DNA from: Modestobacter versicolor
GTDB lineage: Bacteria; Actinomycetota; Actinomycetes; Mycobacteriales; Geodermatophilaceae
Direction of reading: 5' to 3'
DNA length: 64,000 bases
Assembly: GCF_014195485.1 (NCBI RefSeq)
Contig: NZ_JACIBU010000001.1
Coordinates: 2,170,001-2,234,000, forward strand
The notes under the pieces are model-generated. The model worked only from the letters and a program-made list of their open reading frames with translations. It was not told where the DNA came from and did no database searches. Numbering within the stretch: the first letter of the stretch is position 1; the number at the start of each line of letters is the position of its first letter. Shown piece by piece: positions 36,609 through 44,256 of the stretch. The position numbers and the translations under genes were made by a program.

Positions 36609-37598
36609 TCAGGACAGCCGGATCCGCGGGTCGAGGACCGCGTACAGGATGTCGGCGACGAGGTTGAAGAGGACGACGAAGACCGCGCTGACCAGCAGCC
36701 AGCCGAGCACCACGTTCACGTCCTGCTGACCGATGCCGTTCTCCAGCAGGTACTCGCCCATGCCGTGCCAGACGAAGACGGTCTCGGTGATGACCGCACC
36801 ACCGAAGAGCGTGCCGATGCCCAGCGCGACGACGGTGGTCAGCGGGATCAGCGCGTTGCGCAGCCCGTGCTTGAGGACGGTGCGCCGGTAGGTGAGGCCC
36901 TTGGCCCGCGCCAGCCGCATGTAGTCCGACCCCAGCACGTCGAGCATCGAGGCGCGCTGGAACCGGCTCCAGGCCGCGAAGGACAGCAGCGCCAGGCTGA
37001 CCGTGGGCAGCACGAGGTGCCCCAGCCGGTCCGACCACAGCTCCCAGCCGCCGGCGTACAGCGACAGGCCGGGGGTCTCCTCACCGATGGTGTAGAGCAC
37101 CTGGCTGCCCAGCAGGTCGTTGATGCCGCCCGCCACGAACTCCTTCAGCAGCGCGGCGAACCAGAAGGTCGGCAGCGCGATCAGGATGTAGGCGATGAAG
37201 GTGAAGGTGTAGTCCGAGGGCTTGTACTGCCGCACCGCGCCGATCACGCCGACGATGACCGCCAGCAGCACCGCGATCACGATCGCCGCGAGGATCATCC
37301 GGCCGGTCACCATGAGGCGGCCGGGGAGCTGGTCGGCCACCGGGGTGCCGTCGACGGTCACGCCGAAGTCGCCGTGCAGGACGCCGGTCAGCCAGTTCCA
37401 GTAGCGGACGAGGAACGGGTCGTTGAGCCCGAACCGCTCGCGCAGCTGGTCGAAGAACTCCTGCGGCGGCCGGGGGTTGCGGCTGTAGTACTGGGCCAGC
37501 GGGTCGAAGCTCGCCGCGCAGAGCGCGAAGACCAGGAACGAGCTGACGACCAACACGAGGACCGACGCCAGGACGCGCCGGATCGTGAAGAAGAACAT
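36609..37598 (-). CDS. oligopeptide ABC transporter permease (OppB type, system 1)
   Basis: 329 residues, six spans: FFFTIRRVLASVLVLVVSSFLVFAL at the start, external loop RFGLNDPFLVRYWNWLTGVLHGDFG, EAA loop DYMRLARAKGLTYRRTVLKHGLRN. The ATG is preceded by AAGGTCACC. It is separated from its binding-protein gene by 330 bases that include strong hairpins. Confidence 0.92.
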   Translation of the reverse strand: MFFFTIRRVLASVLVLVVSSFLVFALCAASFDPLAQYYSRNPRPPQEFFDQLRERFGLNDPFLVRYWNWLTGVLHGDFGVTVDGTPVADQLPGRLMVTGRMILAAIVIAVLLAVIVGVIGAVRQYKPSDYTFTFIAYILIALPTFWFAALLKEFVAGGINDLLGSQVLYTIGEETPGLSLYAGGWELWSDRLGHLVLPTVSLALLSFAAWSRFQRASMLDVLGSDYMRLARAKGLTYRRTVLKHGLRNALIPLTTVVALGIGTLFGGAVITETVFVWHGMGEYLLENGIGQQDVNVVLGWLLVSAVFVVLFNLVADILYAVLDPRIRLS

Positions 37599-37928
37599 GC
37601 GGTGACCTTACGCCGACAGCGGAAGTCGTCCGGGTGGAACGACCAGTGCAGCGAGTTCTCCTGCGGGCCCCGCAGGGCCTGTCTCGCGGGCCCGCCGGAG
37701 GGGGCCGGGTGGGGGTGGCGACGGTGCGCACGGGAGCGTCACCGGGACGACACAGCGGTGTCACGTCGTCGCCGGACACAGCACGGCCCCCGGGGTGCTC
37801 CCAGGGGCCGTGGCTGCCGGGGCCGGCGCCGCCGGAGCGGCACCGGGCCGGTGTGCAGGTGGTGCCCCGCCGTACCGGGCAGGTGCCCGGTACGGCGGGT
37901 CGAGCTCAGTGCCGGAGGACCCGGCAGG
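37599..37928 (-). other. 330-base spacer between binding-protein and permease genes
   Basis: No open frame of note. It holds the large hairpin at 37866-37899 just after the binding-protein stop and a smaller one at 37660-37676 (CCTGCGG stem). The second half shows no clear promoter for the permease gene; read-through past the hairpins is the simplest model. Confidence 0.6.
37866..37899 (-). terminator. intra-operon hairpin after binding protein 1
   Basis: 16-base-pair perfect stem (arms 37866-37881 and 37884-37899) with only GG between, 30 bases after the stop. Probably a partial terminator or 3' stabiliser that raises binding protein over permease levels. Confidence 0.75.
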
Positions 37929-39665
37929 TCACTGCTGGAGCGACCAGGTGGAGGCGTTCCAGAGCGGCCCGGCCTGCGTCGGGTTGTCCTCAGCGCCCTC
38001 GATCGTGCTGCTGTAGGCGATGAAGGTCGGCTTCTGGTACAGCGGCAGCGTGGCCATCTGGTCCCAGAGCAGCCGGTCGATCTCGTTGCCGGTGTCGGCG
38101 ATCTCGCTGTCCTCGGTGAGGGTCAGCCACTCCGCGAACAGGGCGTCGATCTCCGGGGTGCCGATGCGGGCGTAGTTCTGCCCGATCGCGTCACCCTGCG
38201 GCGCCAGGTAGATCGGCGGGGTGCCCGAGATGAACGGGCTGCCGACCCAGGCGAAGAGGGCGACCTGGAAGCCCCCGGCCTCGAGGGAGGTCGGCTTGTC
38301 CGCACCGGCGAAGATGTCCGGGTTGGCGTTGAAGCTGGCCTCGATGCCGGCTTCCTTCAGCTGCGGGATCATGACGTTGATCGTCTGCTCGCGCAGCGGG
38401 TTGTTCGCCGTGGTGTCGATGCGCAGCGAGAGCCGCTGGCCGCCCTTGGCGTAGACGCCGTCCGAGCCGAGCGCCCAGCCGGCCTCCTCGAGGAGGGCCT
38501 TGGCACCCGCGACGTCAGCGCTCTTGTACTGCTCCGGGGCGGTGTCCTCGTACTGCGGCTGGGTGTTGAGCCAGATGCGGTTGTCGAGGACCTGCGCGTC
38601 GGAGGAGAACTGGCCGACGGTCTGGTCGACGATCTCCTGGCGGTCCAGCGCCATCGCGAACGCCTGGCGGACGCGGACGTCGGACAGCAGCGGGTCGGTG
38701 GTGTTGAAGTCCACGTGCTCGAAGCTCAGGCCGAAGTTCACGTCGCTGACGACGTTGGGCTCCAGGTCGGCGATCTGGTCGACCAGGTCCAGCTGCGGCT
38801 GCGGGTAGATCATGTTCAGCTCGCCGCTGGACAGACCCTGGACGGCGGTCGTCGGGTCGTTGCCGATGCCCTGGATGACCAGCTGCTCCAGCTTCGGCTT
38901 CTCGCCCCAGTAGTTCTCGTTCGGGGTGAGGACGACGATCTGCTGACCGTTGTTGATGTTCTCCTTCTTCAGCTGCCAGGGGCCGCCGGAGATGTCGCTG
39001 GGGATGCCCTCGGCGATCGGCCAGCCGGTGGTGATGGCCTCGCAGTTGGCGGCCGGGTCGCCCTTGTCCATGACGTGCGACGGGAAGACCGGGTTGTTGG
39101 AGCCGGAGAACAGCGCCTTCCAGTCGGCGAACGGGGTGCCGAGGGTGACGGTGACGGTCTTGCCGTCGTCCGCGCCCTCGACCCCGGTGACCTGGTCGTA
39201 GCCGGTGGTGCTGAGCAGCGAGGCGCAGCCGCCCTCGGCCGGGTCGGAGGACTTCTGCAGGTTCCAGCTGAACTCGAAGTCGTCAGCGGTGATCGGCTCG
39301 CCGTCGCTCCAGACCGCGTCCGGGTTGATCTTGTACGTGACGGTCTGGGTCTCGCCGGTGACCTCGGAGGTGGGCTCCTCGGTGAGCAGCTCGTCGTTGT
39401 ACTCGAGGCTGAGGTCGGGCTGGACCAGGTAGGCCTGCGGGAAGAGCTGCGCCTCGATGTTGGCCACCGAGGTCGCGTTGCCCGCCGCGATGAGGGGCAT
39501 CAGGTTCTCGGGCCAGTCGGTGGACTCGCCGTAGACGACGCGGCCTGAACCGCCGCCCGAGGCCTCGTCGTCGCCGCTGTCGCTGCCGCCGCCGCACGCC
39601 GTCAGTGCCATCGCACCGGTGACCCCGGTGGCGATGAGCACTGCGCTGCGCTTGCTCAACTTCAC
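37929..39665 (-). CDS. oligopeptide ABC transporter substrate-binding lipoprotein (system 1)
   Basis: 578 residues. The signal peptide KLSKRSAVLIATGVTGAMALTAC gives lipobox Cys24, followed by a Gly/Ser/Asp linker. Family 5 binding-protein signatures: YKINPDAVWSDGEPITADDFEF, DVRVRQAFAMALDRQEIVDQ and NYARIGTPEIDALF. GTG start after GAGGAGG. It shares the fold but only moderate identity with binding protein 2, so the two systems probably take different peptides. First gene of the cluster, with its own promoter region. Confidence 0.93.
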   Translation of the reverse strand: MKLSKRSAVLIATGVTGAMALTACGGGSDSGDDEASGGGSGRVVYGESTDWPENLMPLIAAGNATSVANIEAQLFPQAYLVQPDLSLEYNDELLTEEPTSEVTGETQTVTYKINPDAVWSDGEPITADDFEFSWNLQKSSDPAEGGCASLLSTTGYDQVTGVEGADDGKTVTVTLGTPFADWKALFSGSNNPVFPSHVMDKGDPAANCEAITTGWPIAEGIPSDISGGPWQLKKENINNGQQIVVLTPNENYWGEKPKLEQLVIQGIGNDPTTAVQGLSSGELNMIYPQPQLDLVDQIADLEPNVVSDVNFGLSFEHVDFNTTDPLLSDVRVRQAFAMALDRQEIVDQTVGQFSSDAQVLDNRIWLNTQPQYEDTAPEQYKSADVAGAKALLEEAGWALGSDGVYAKGGQRLSLRIDTTANNPLREQTINVMIPQLKEAGIEASFNANPDIFAGADKPTSLEAGGFQVALFAWVGSPFISGTPPIYLAPQGDAIGQNYARIGTPEIDALFAEWLTLTEDSEIADTGNEIDRLLWDQMATLPLYQKPTFIAYSSTIEGAEDNPTQAGPLWNASTWSLQQ

Positions 39666-39760
39666 GTTCGAATGCCTCCTCGACCCGCGCGAGCGGGGGG
39701 AAAGTTCTCGTCTGACCGCCCCGGGATCGCCGGGCGGGCTGGCTGGCCTGCGTGAACGCG

Positions 39761-39797
39761 CCTTGTCCGGCAGCTGTCGGGACGCTGTCGGACAGGG
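39761..39797. promoter_or_regulatory. inverted repeat in the leader of binding protein 1
   Basis: Arms 39761-39774 and 39784-39797 match at 12 of 14 positions (TGTCCG..CGGACA core). The repeat also contains GCTGTCGG twice, 11 bases apart. It lies downstream of the proposed promoter, so it could be an operator or an mRNA hairpin. Confidence 0.45.
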
Positions 39798-39809
39798 TGC
39801 GACGGGCAG

Positions 39810-39840
39810 ACCCTAGGCAGGACCCCGAGAGGCAGTCCAC
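39810..39840 (-). promoter_or_regulatory. candidate promoter of oligopeptide operon 1
   Basis: Minus-strand GTGGAC (39835-39840) and TAGGGT (39810-39815) with a 19-base spacer; transcription would start near 39803, leaving a leader of about 138 bases. Confidence 0.35.
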
Positions 39841-39991
39841 GGCCGTCATCATTTTGTGACCTGGGCTCAGAACCGCCTGATGACGCCCGAAACACGTCCG
39901 CAACGACGGGGCCTTGACGGCAACATTTCCGGTGTACCGACGGGTAGGCGGGAACAGTTGACCGGGCCGCGAGAACCCGGCGCCCGGATGG

Positions 39992-40016
39992 GTGTGCCCT
40001 GCCCCACCCCGGGTAC
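39992..40016 (+). promoter_or_regulatory. possible SigB/SigF-type promoter of the CsbD gene
   Basis: GTGT (39992-39995), 15 bases, then GGGTAC (40011-40016), close to the GTTT-N15-GGGTAT pattern of general-stress sigma factors. CsbD is under SigB in Bacillus (known). Confidence 0.35.
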
Positions 40017-40051
40017 CCCTCCCCCGAAGACGACGGACCGAGGAGGCCCAC

Positions 40052-40222
40052 ATGAGCGGTATGGACAAGCTCCAGAACAAGGCCCAGGAACTCGCCGGAC
40101 AGGGCAAGGAGGCCGCAGGCAAGGCCACCGACGACAAGGACCTGCAGGCCGAGGGCCACAAGGACCAGGCCGCCGGGAACGCCAAGCAGGCCGGCGAGAA
40201 GGTCAAGGACATCTTCAAGTGA
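40052..40222 (+). CDS. CsbD-family stress protein
   Basis: 56 residues, start ATG with AGGAGG. The CsbD pattern is a Lys/Asp/Gln/Gly-rich chain: MDKLQNKAQELAGQGKEAAGK, then KDLQAEGHKDQAAGNAKQAGEKVKD in register. These small helical hydrophilic proteins accumulate under general stress; the molecular role is unknown. A 17-base-pair hairpin follows. Confidence 0.92.
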   Translation: MSGMDKLQNKAQELAGQGKEAAGKATDDKDLQAEGHKDQAAGNAKQAGEKVKDIFK

Positions 40223-40249
40223 CACCGCGCGGTGCGTGAGCACCGCGGT

Positions 40250-40288
40250 CGAGAGCGCCGCCCCCGCCTGCCGGGGGCGGCGCTCTCG
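40250..40288 (+). terminator. terminator of the CsbD gene
   Basis: 17-base-pair perfect stem (40250-40266 with 40272-40288) and a 5-base loop, 27 bases after the stop. No U-tract. Confidence 0.8.
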
Positions 40289-40344
40289 TGCGTCCGGCCT
40301 CTTGTGACCACCTCCCGCGAGGCGCAGGATGCTGAGCATGGCTA

Positions 40345-41841
40345 ATGACTGGGGCACTCCCCGTGGCTGATGCGCCCACCACCGTGGGCAGCACAGCCTT
40401 CGACGCCGCGGCCACCGCGGTCGAGGCGGCCCTCGCCGCCGGCGCCCGCTACGCCGACGCCCGGCTGGTCGACCGGCGGTACGAGTCGATGACCGCGCGC
40501 GACGGCGACGTCCGGGCGCTGAGCCAGACCACCGCCGCCGGGCTGGGCGTGCGCGCGCTGGTCGGCTCGTCCTGGGGCTTCGCCGCCCTCGGGGACCCGG
40601 CCGGCGACGCCGAGGCCCGCCGCACCGGTGCCCGGGCCACCGCGATCGCCCGGGCGTCCACCGCCGTCCCCGGCCCGCCGGTCGACCTGGTCGCCGTCCC
40701 CGCGGTGCAGGGCGGCTGGTCCAGCGAGTGCCTCGAGGACCCGTTCGCCGTCCCGCTGGCGGAGAAGGGCGACCTGCTCACCGGCGTCACCGCCACGATG
40801 CGGGCCGCCGGGGTCGCCGTCGCCGAGGCCTCGTCGCAGGCCTGGGACACCCGCACCGCGTTCGTCTCCAGCGAGGGTGCCCGGATCGGGCAGCACGTCG
40901 TCGAGTGCGGCGCGGGCATGCACTGCCTCACCGTGGGGGACGGCGAGACCCAGCGCCGCTCCTACCCCGCCTTCCGCGGCCAGTTCGGCACCCGGGGCTG
41001 GGAGCTGGTCCGGTCGCTGGACCTGCCCGGGCACGCCGAGCGGATCGCCGCCGAGGCCCAGGCGCTGCTGACCGCCCCGGCCTGCCCGTCGGAGGAGACG
41101 ACCCTGCTGCTCGGCGGGGAGCAGATGTCGCTGCAGGTCCACGAGTCGGTCGGGCACGCCATCGAGCTGGACCGGATCCTCGGCTGGGAGGCCGCCTTCG
41201 CCGGCACCTCGTGGCTGGACCTGGACCAGCTCGGGTCGCTGCGCTTCGGCTCCGAGCTGATGAACATCACCATCGACCCGACCATCCCCGGCGCGCTCGG
41301 CTCGTTCGGCTACGACGACGAGGGCTCCCCGGCGGTCGCCCGCGACGCGGTGCGCGAGGGCATCTGGGTCGGCGTGCTGGCCGGCCGCGACTCCGCCGCC
41401 GTCGCCGGGCTCGACTACGCGGGCTCCGTGCGGGCCGACGGGTTCGCCCGGCTGCCCATGGTGCGGATGACCAACGTCGGGCTCGAGCCCGGGCCGCACA
41501 CCCTGGAGGAGATGATCGCCGCCACCGACGACGGGGTGCTGATGGAGCACAACCGCTCCTGGTCCATCGACGACCGGCGGCTGAACTTCCAGTTCGGCTG
41601 CGAGATCGGCTGGGAGGTCAAGAACGGGCGCCGCGGCCGGATGCTGCGCAACCCCTCCTACACCGGCATCGGCCCGCGGTTCTGGTCGTCGCTGGACATG
41701 CTCGCCGGCCGGGACCCCGGCGAGTGGCGGGCGTGGGGCACACCGAACTGCGGCAAGGGCCAGCCCGGGCAGGTGGGGCACACCGGCCACGGCACCGCGC
41801 CGGCCCGGTTCTCCGGCGTCCGGGTGGGGGTGCGGGGATGA
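40345..41841 (+). CDS. tldD: TldD metalloprotease subunit
   Basis: 498 residues. TldD/TldE is a heterodimeric Zn protease that trims ribosomal natural-product leader peptides and antitoxins. The zinc motif HESVGH is at 266-271 (HExxxH), and the late NCGKGQPGQ loop supplies the third-ligand Cys region near 470. TldE is the next gene, overlapping by ATGA. The start is uncertain: ATG 40345 is used; GTG 40363 is in frame. A CAGGAT hexamer 7 bases before an out-of-frame ATG at 40338 suggests that transcription begins only a few bases upstream. Confidence 0.92.
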   Translation: MTGALPVADAPTTVGSTAFDAAATAVEAALAAGARYADARLVDRRYESMTARDGDVRALSQTTAAGLGVRALVGSSWGFAALGDPAGDAEARRTGARATAIARASTAVPGPPVDLVAVPAVQGGWSSECLEDPFAVPLAEKGDLLTGVTATMRAAGVAVAEASSQAWDTRTAFVSSEGARIGQHVVECGAGMHCLTVGDGETQRRSYPAFRGQFGTRGWELVRSLDLPGHAERIAAEAQALLTAPACPSEETTLLLGGEQMSLQVHESVGHAIELDRILGWEAAFAGTSWLDLDQLGSLRFGSELMNITIDPTIPGALGSFGYDDEGSPAVARDAVREGIWVGVLAGRDSAAVAGLDYAGSVRADGFARLPMVRMTNVGLEPGPHTLEEMIAATDDGVLMEHNRSWSIDDRRLNFQFGCEIGWEVKNGRRGRMLRNPSYTGIGPRFWSSLDMLAGRDPGEWRAWGTPNCGKGQPGQVGHTGHGTAPARFSGVRVGVRG

Positions 41842-43196
41842 GCGACGCCCTCGACTCCCTCGTGTCGGCGGTGCTCGACCAGGTGCGCCGGCAGGCCGGT
41901 GCGGACGCCGCGGCCACGGTGCGCGCGGAGTCCACCGCGCTCGCGCTCACCCGGTTCGCCGCCTCCGCCGTGCACCAGAACGTGGCCGACGAGCGGGCGA
42001 CGGTGCACCTGCAGCTGACCGTGGACGGCGGCCGGACGGCGAGCGCCTCGACCACCCGCGGCGACTCGGTCCCGGACCTGGTGGCCGCGACGCTGGCCGC
42101 GGCCCGGCTGCTCCCCCGCGACCCCTCCTGGCCCGGGCTGGGCACCCCCGCGCCGCTGCTGACCGCCGGCAACCCCGACCCGCCGACCGCGGAGGCCACC
42201 CCCGCCGAGCGGGCCGCCGCCGTCGCGGCGTTCGTCGAGGCCGCCGGCGGGCTGAGCACCGCCGGCTACGTGCAGACCTCGTCGATCACCGCCGTCCTGG
42301 CCGACACCGCCGGGCAGCACGTCCGGGGCGCGGCCACCTCCGCCGCGTGCGACGGCATCGCCCGGCTCTCCGGCGCCGACGGGGTGGCCCGGTCGGCGTC
42401 CCGCCGCTTCGCCGACCTGGACTGCGGGGCCCTCGGCGCCCGCGCGGCGGCGAAGGCCCGGGCCGGCGTGGACGCCGCACCGGTCGCGCCGGGCGGGTAC
42501 CCCGTGGTGCTCGAACCGGCCGCGGTCAGCGACCTGGTCGCCGGGCTGGCGTCGGGCCAGTTCAACGGCAAGGCGGTCGTCGACGGCACCTCCGGGATCC
42601 GGCTGGGCGAGCAGCAGTTCGACCCCGCCGTCACCCTCGTCGACGACCCGGTGGGCCCGGACGCCACCGGGCTGCCGTTCGACAGCGAGGGCACGCCGGG
42701 CCGCCGCACCGAGCTGGTGCGCGACGGGGTGCCGGTCGGGCTGACCACCGACCGGCGGGTGGCCGCCGCGCTGGGCAGCCCGTCGACCGGGCACGCCTCC
42801 GACGTCTCGGCGACGTGGGGCCCGATCGCCGGCGACCCCGCCCTGGCGCCCGGGTCCGGCGGCACGGTCGAGGAGCTGGTGGCCGGCCTGGACCGCGGCC
42901 TGCTGGTGAGCGACCTCTGGTACACCCGCGTCGTCGACCCCAAGCGCTCGGTGTGGACCGGGCTGACCCGCAACGGCGTGTGGCTGGTCGAGGACGGGCA
43001 GGTGGTCGCGCCGGTGAGCACGCTGCGCTTCACCCAGTCCTACCTGGAGGCGCTGGCACCGGGGTCGGTGACCGTCGGCTCGGTCGTCGACCCGCAGCCG
43101 GCGCGGCTGACCATGGGCTACGCGGGCACCAACCGCTTCGCCGTCCCGGCGCTGCGGCTGGCGAGCTGGAACATCACCGGCAACGCCGCCGGCTGA
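41838..43196 (+). CDS. tldE: TldE/PmbA protease partner subunit
   Basis: 452 residues. It has the TldE fold without HExxxH: the N-terminal half contains RFAASAVHQNVADERATVHLQ, and the middle VLEPAAVSDLVAGLASGQFNGKAV. The C-terminal GLTRNGVWLVEDGQVVAPVSTLRFTQSYLEAL is typical. It completes the barrel with TldD and binds the extended substrate. ATG overlaps the tldD stop. Confidence 0.92.
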   Translation: MSDALDSLVSAVLDQVRRQAGADAAATVRAESTALALTRFAASAVHQNVADERATVHLQLTVDGGRTASASTTRGDSVPDLVAATLAAARLLPRDPSWPGLGTPAPLLTAGNPDPPTAEATPAERAAAVAAFVEAAGGLSTAGYVQTSSITAVLADTAGQHVRGAATSAACDGIARLSGADGVARSASRRFADLDCGALGARAAAKARAGVDAAPVAPGGYPVVLEPAAVSDLVAGLASGQFNGKAVVDGTSGIRLGEQQFDPAVTLVDDPVGPDATGLPFDSEGTPGRRTELVRDGVPVGLTTDRRVAAALGSPSTGHASDVSATWGPIAGDPALAPGSGGTVEELVAGLDRGLLVSDLWYTRVVDPKRSVWTGLTRNGVWLVEDGQVVAPVSTLRFTQSYLEALAPGSVTVGSVVDPQPARLTMGYAGTNRFAVPALRLASWNITGNAAG

Positions 43197-43212
43197 CCCT
43201 CACATGCCGCAC

Positions 43213-43255
43213 TTTCGCGCGAACGAGTACGCGCGGTTTCGCGCGAACAAGTACG
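43213..43255 (+). repeat. tandem TTTCGCGCGAAC repeats, left side of the DUF559 gene
   Basis: Two copies of TTTCGCGCGAACRAGTACG (43213-43231, 43237-43255), 24 bases apart. A 28-base segment including the second copy recurs, inverted with one mismatch, at 44211-44238 on the other side of the DUF559 gene. Confidence 0.8.
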
Positions 43256-43260
43256 GCGGC

Positions 43261-44160
43261 TCAGTCGAGGACACCGGCATCGACGAGGGCCTCCCGAATG
43301 CGGACGACCACGGCGTCCAGGTCCCGGAGGTCAGCCGAACCCAGCCGGATGACCCGCCAGCCGGCTGTCGTCAGCCGGGCGTAGCGCTCGTCGTCCCTGA
43401 CGATCTGCAGCCCCTCGAAGTGGTGCGCACCTTCGTACTCGACGACCAACTTCGCCTCGGGCCACGCGAGGTCCACCTGGCCGAGGAAACGGCCGTCGTC
43501 GTGGACGGCGTACTGCGGGACGGGGTGCGGCAGGCCGGCCAGGTGACAGGCGACCCGCACGCGTGACTCGGGCGGGCTCATCGCCCGGCCGTCCACGAGC
43601 GGTACCAACGACCCCGCCCGCCGGCTCCCCCACCGGCCGCGACGTCGGAGGAATTCCGACGCCAGCACCGCTTCGGTTAGACCGTGCTGCCGCTCCCGCC
43701 CGTCTCGGACCATGCCGTCGAGCAGGGCCACCGCCGCTGCGGTGGGTTCGAGCGTGGCGATGTCCCACGCCGTGCGTGCGGCTGTCGTGACGCGCAGCCC
43801 GTCCTCGGTCGTCCACGCCTCGTCCGGTCGGAGATCGGTCCGGTGCACCTGCACGCCGCTGGGCCCCTGCCACCGGCATCGATGCGGGACGACGACCACC
43901 ACCGGCTCGGCGGCCAAGCTGAAGGGCGCACCGAACCAGGCAGCCGCCGAACGCCCGCCCAGCGCGGCGTCAGCCGGCATCAGCAGTGCAGCAGCCCGGG
44001 CTTTGAGCTCGTGGTCGTGGCGGCGTCCGGGGTCGGCGTAGACGTTCCGCAGCACGCGCCGGTAGCCGCCTGACTCGAGTTGCCGTTTGGTCAGCAGCCC
44101 CTCGGCCACGGCGTGGGAGCCGATGAAGAGGCCTCCGAGGAACTGGCGGGACGGCGTCAC
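43261..44160 (-). CDS. DUF559 endonuclease-like protein with AbiEi-type N-terminus
   Basis: 299 residues. The C-terminal 100 residues are DUF559, a small PD-(D/E)XK/Vsr-like domain: GQVDLAWPEAKLVVEYEGAHHF (Asp and the E-x-E/G-H cluster, near 236-257), then a late RVIRLGSADL. The first 120 residues (LLTKRQLESGGYRRVLRNVYADPG) resemble the winged-helix region of AbiEi-type antitoxins. Such single genes are frequent in actinobacteria, often in several copies, and their role is unknown. GTG start. The gene is bracketed by inverted copies of a 28-base repeat. Confidence 0.83.
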   Translation of the reverse strand: MTPSRQFLGGLFIGSHAVAEGLLTKRQLESGGYRRVLRNVYADPGRRHDHELKARAAALLMPADAALGGRSAAAWFGAPFSLAAEPVVVVVPHRCRWQGPSGVQVHRTDLRPDEAWTTEDGLRVTTAARTAWDIATLEPTAAAVALLDGMVRDGRERQHGLTEAVLASEFLRRRGRWGSRRAGSLVPLVDGRAMSPPESRVRVACHLAGLPHPVPQYAVHDDGRFLGQVDLAWPEAKLVVEYEGAHHFEGLQIVRDDERYARLTTAGWRVIRLGSADLRDLDAVVVRIREALVDAGVLD

Positions 44161-44210
44161 GGCCGCAGCGTGGCGCAGACGGCCCCGACCGCGCGCCCGT
44201 CGTCCACAGG

Positions 44211-44238
44211 CCGTACTTGATCGCGCGAAACCGCGCGT
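44211..44238 (-). repeat. inverted repeat, right side of the DUF559 gene
   Basis: On the minus strand this matches 43228-43255 region (GCGCGGTTTCGCGCGA with A/TCAAGTACGG) at 27 of 28 positions. Lies about 50 bases upstream of the DUF559 GTG. Confidence 0.8.
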
Positions 44239-44256
44239 GGGAGCTGGAGAGGAGGG

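Larger units (their letters stand above)
39666..40051. other. 386-base divergent regulatory region
   Basis: Lies between binding protein 1 (minus) and the CsbD gene (plus). Contains an imperfect inverted repeat at 39761-39797, a candidate minus-strand promoter at 39810-39840 and a SigB-like site at 39992-40016. No gene seen in it. Confidence 0.6.

Noticed and set aside
36513..39548. A 1011-codon open frame on the plus strand across the oligopeptide operon
   Set aside because: It lies antisense to well-supported permease and binding-protein genes, has low-complexity Arg/Gly/Val composition and no domain; such shadows are expected in DNA with this GC skew at the third codon position.
40338..40370. 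ATG at 40338 as the tldD start, 7 bases after CAGGAT
   Set aside because: That frame ends after ten codons; tldD is in another frame starting at 40345 or 40363. It may only mark the transcription start.
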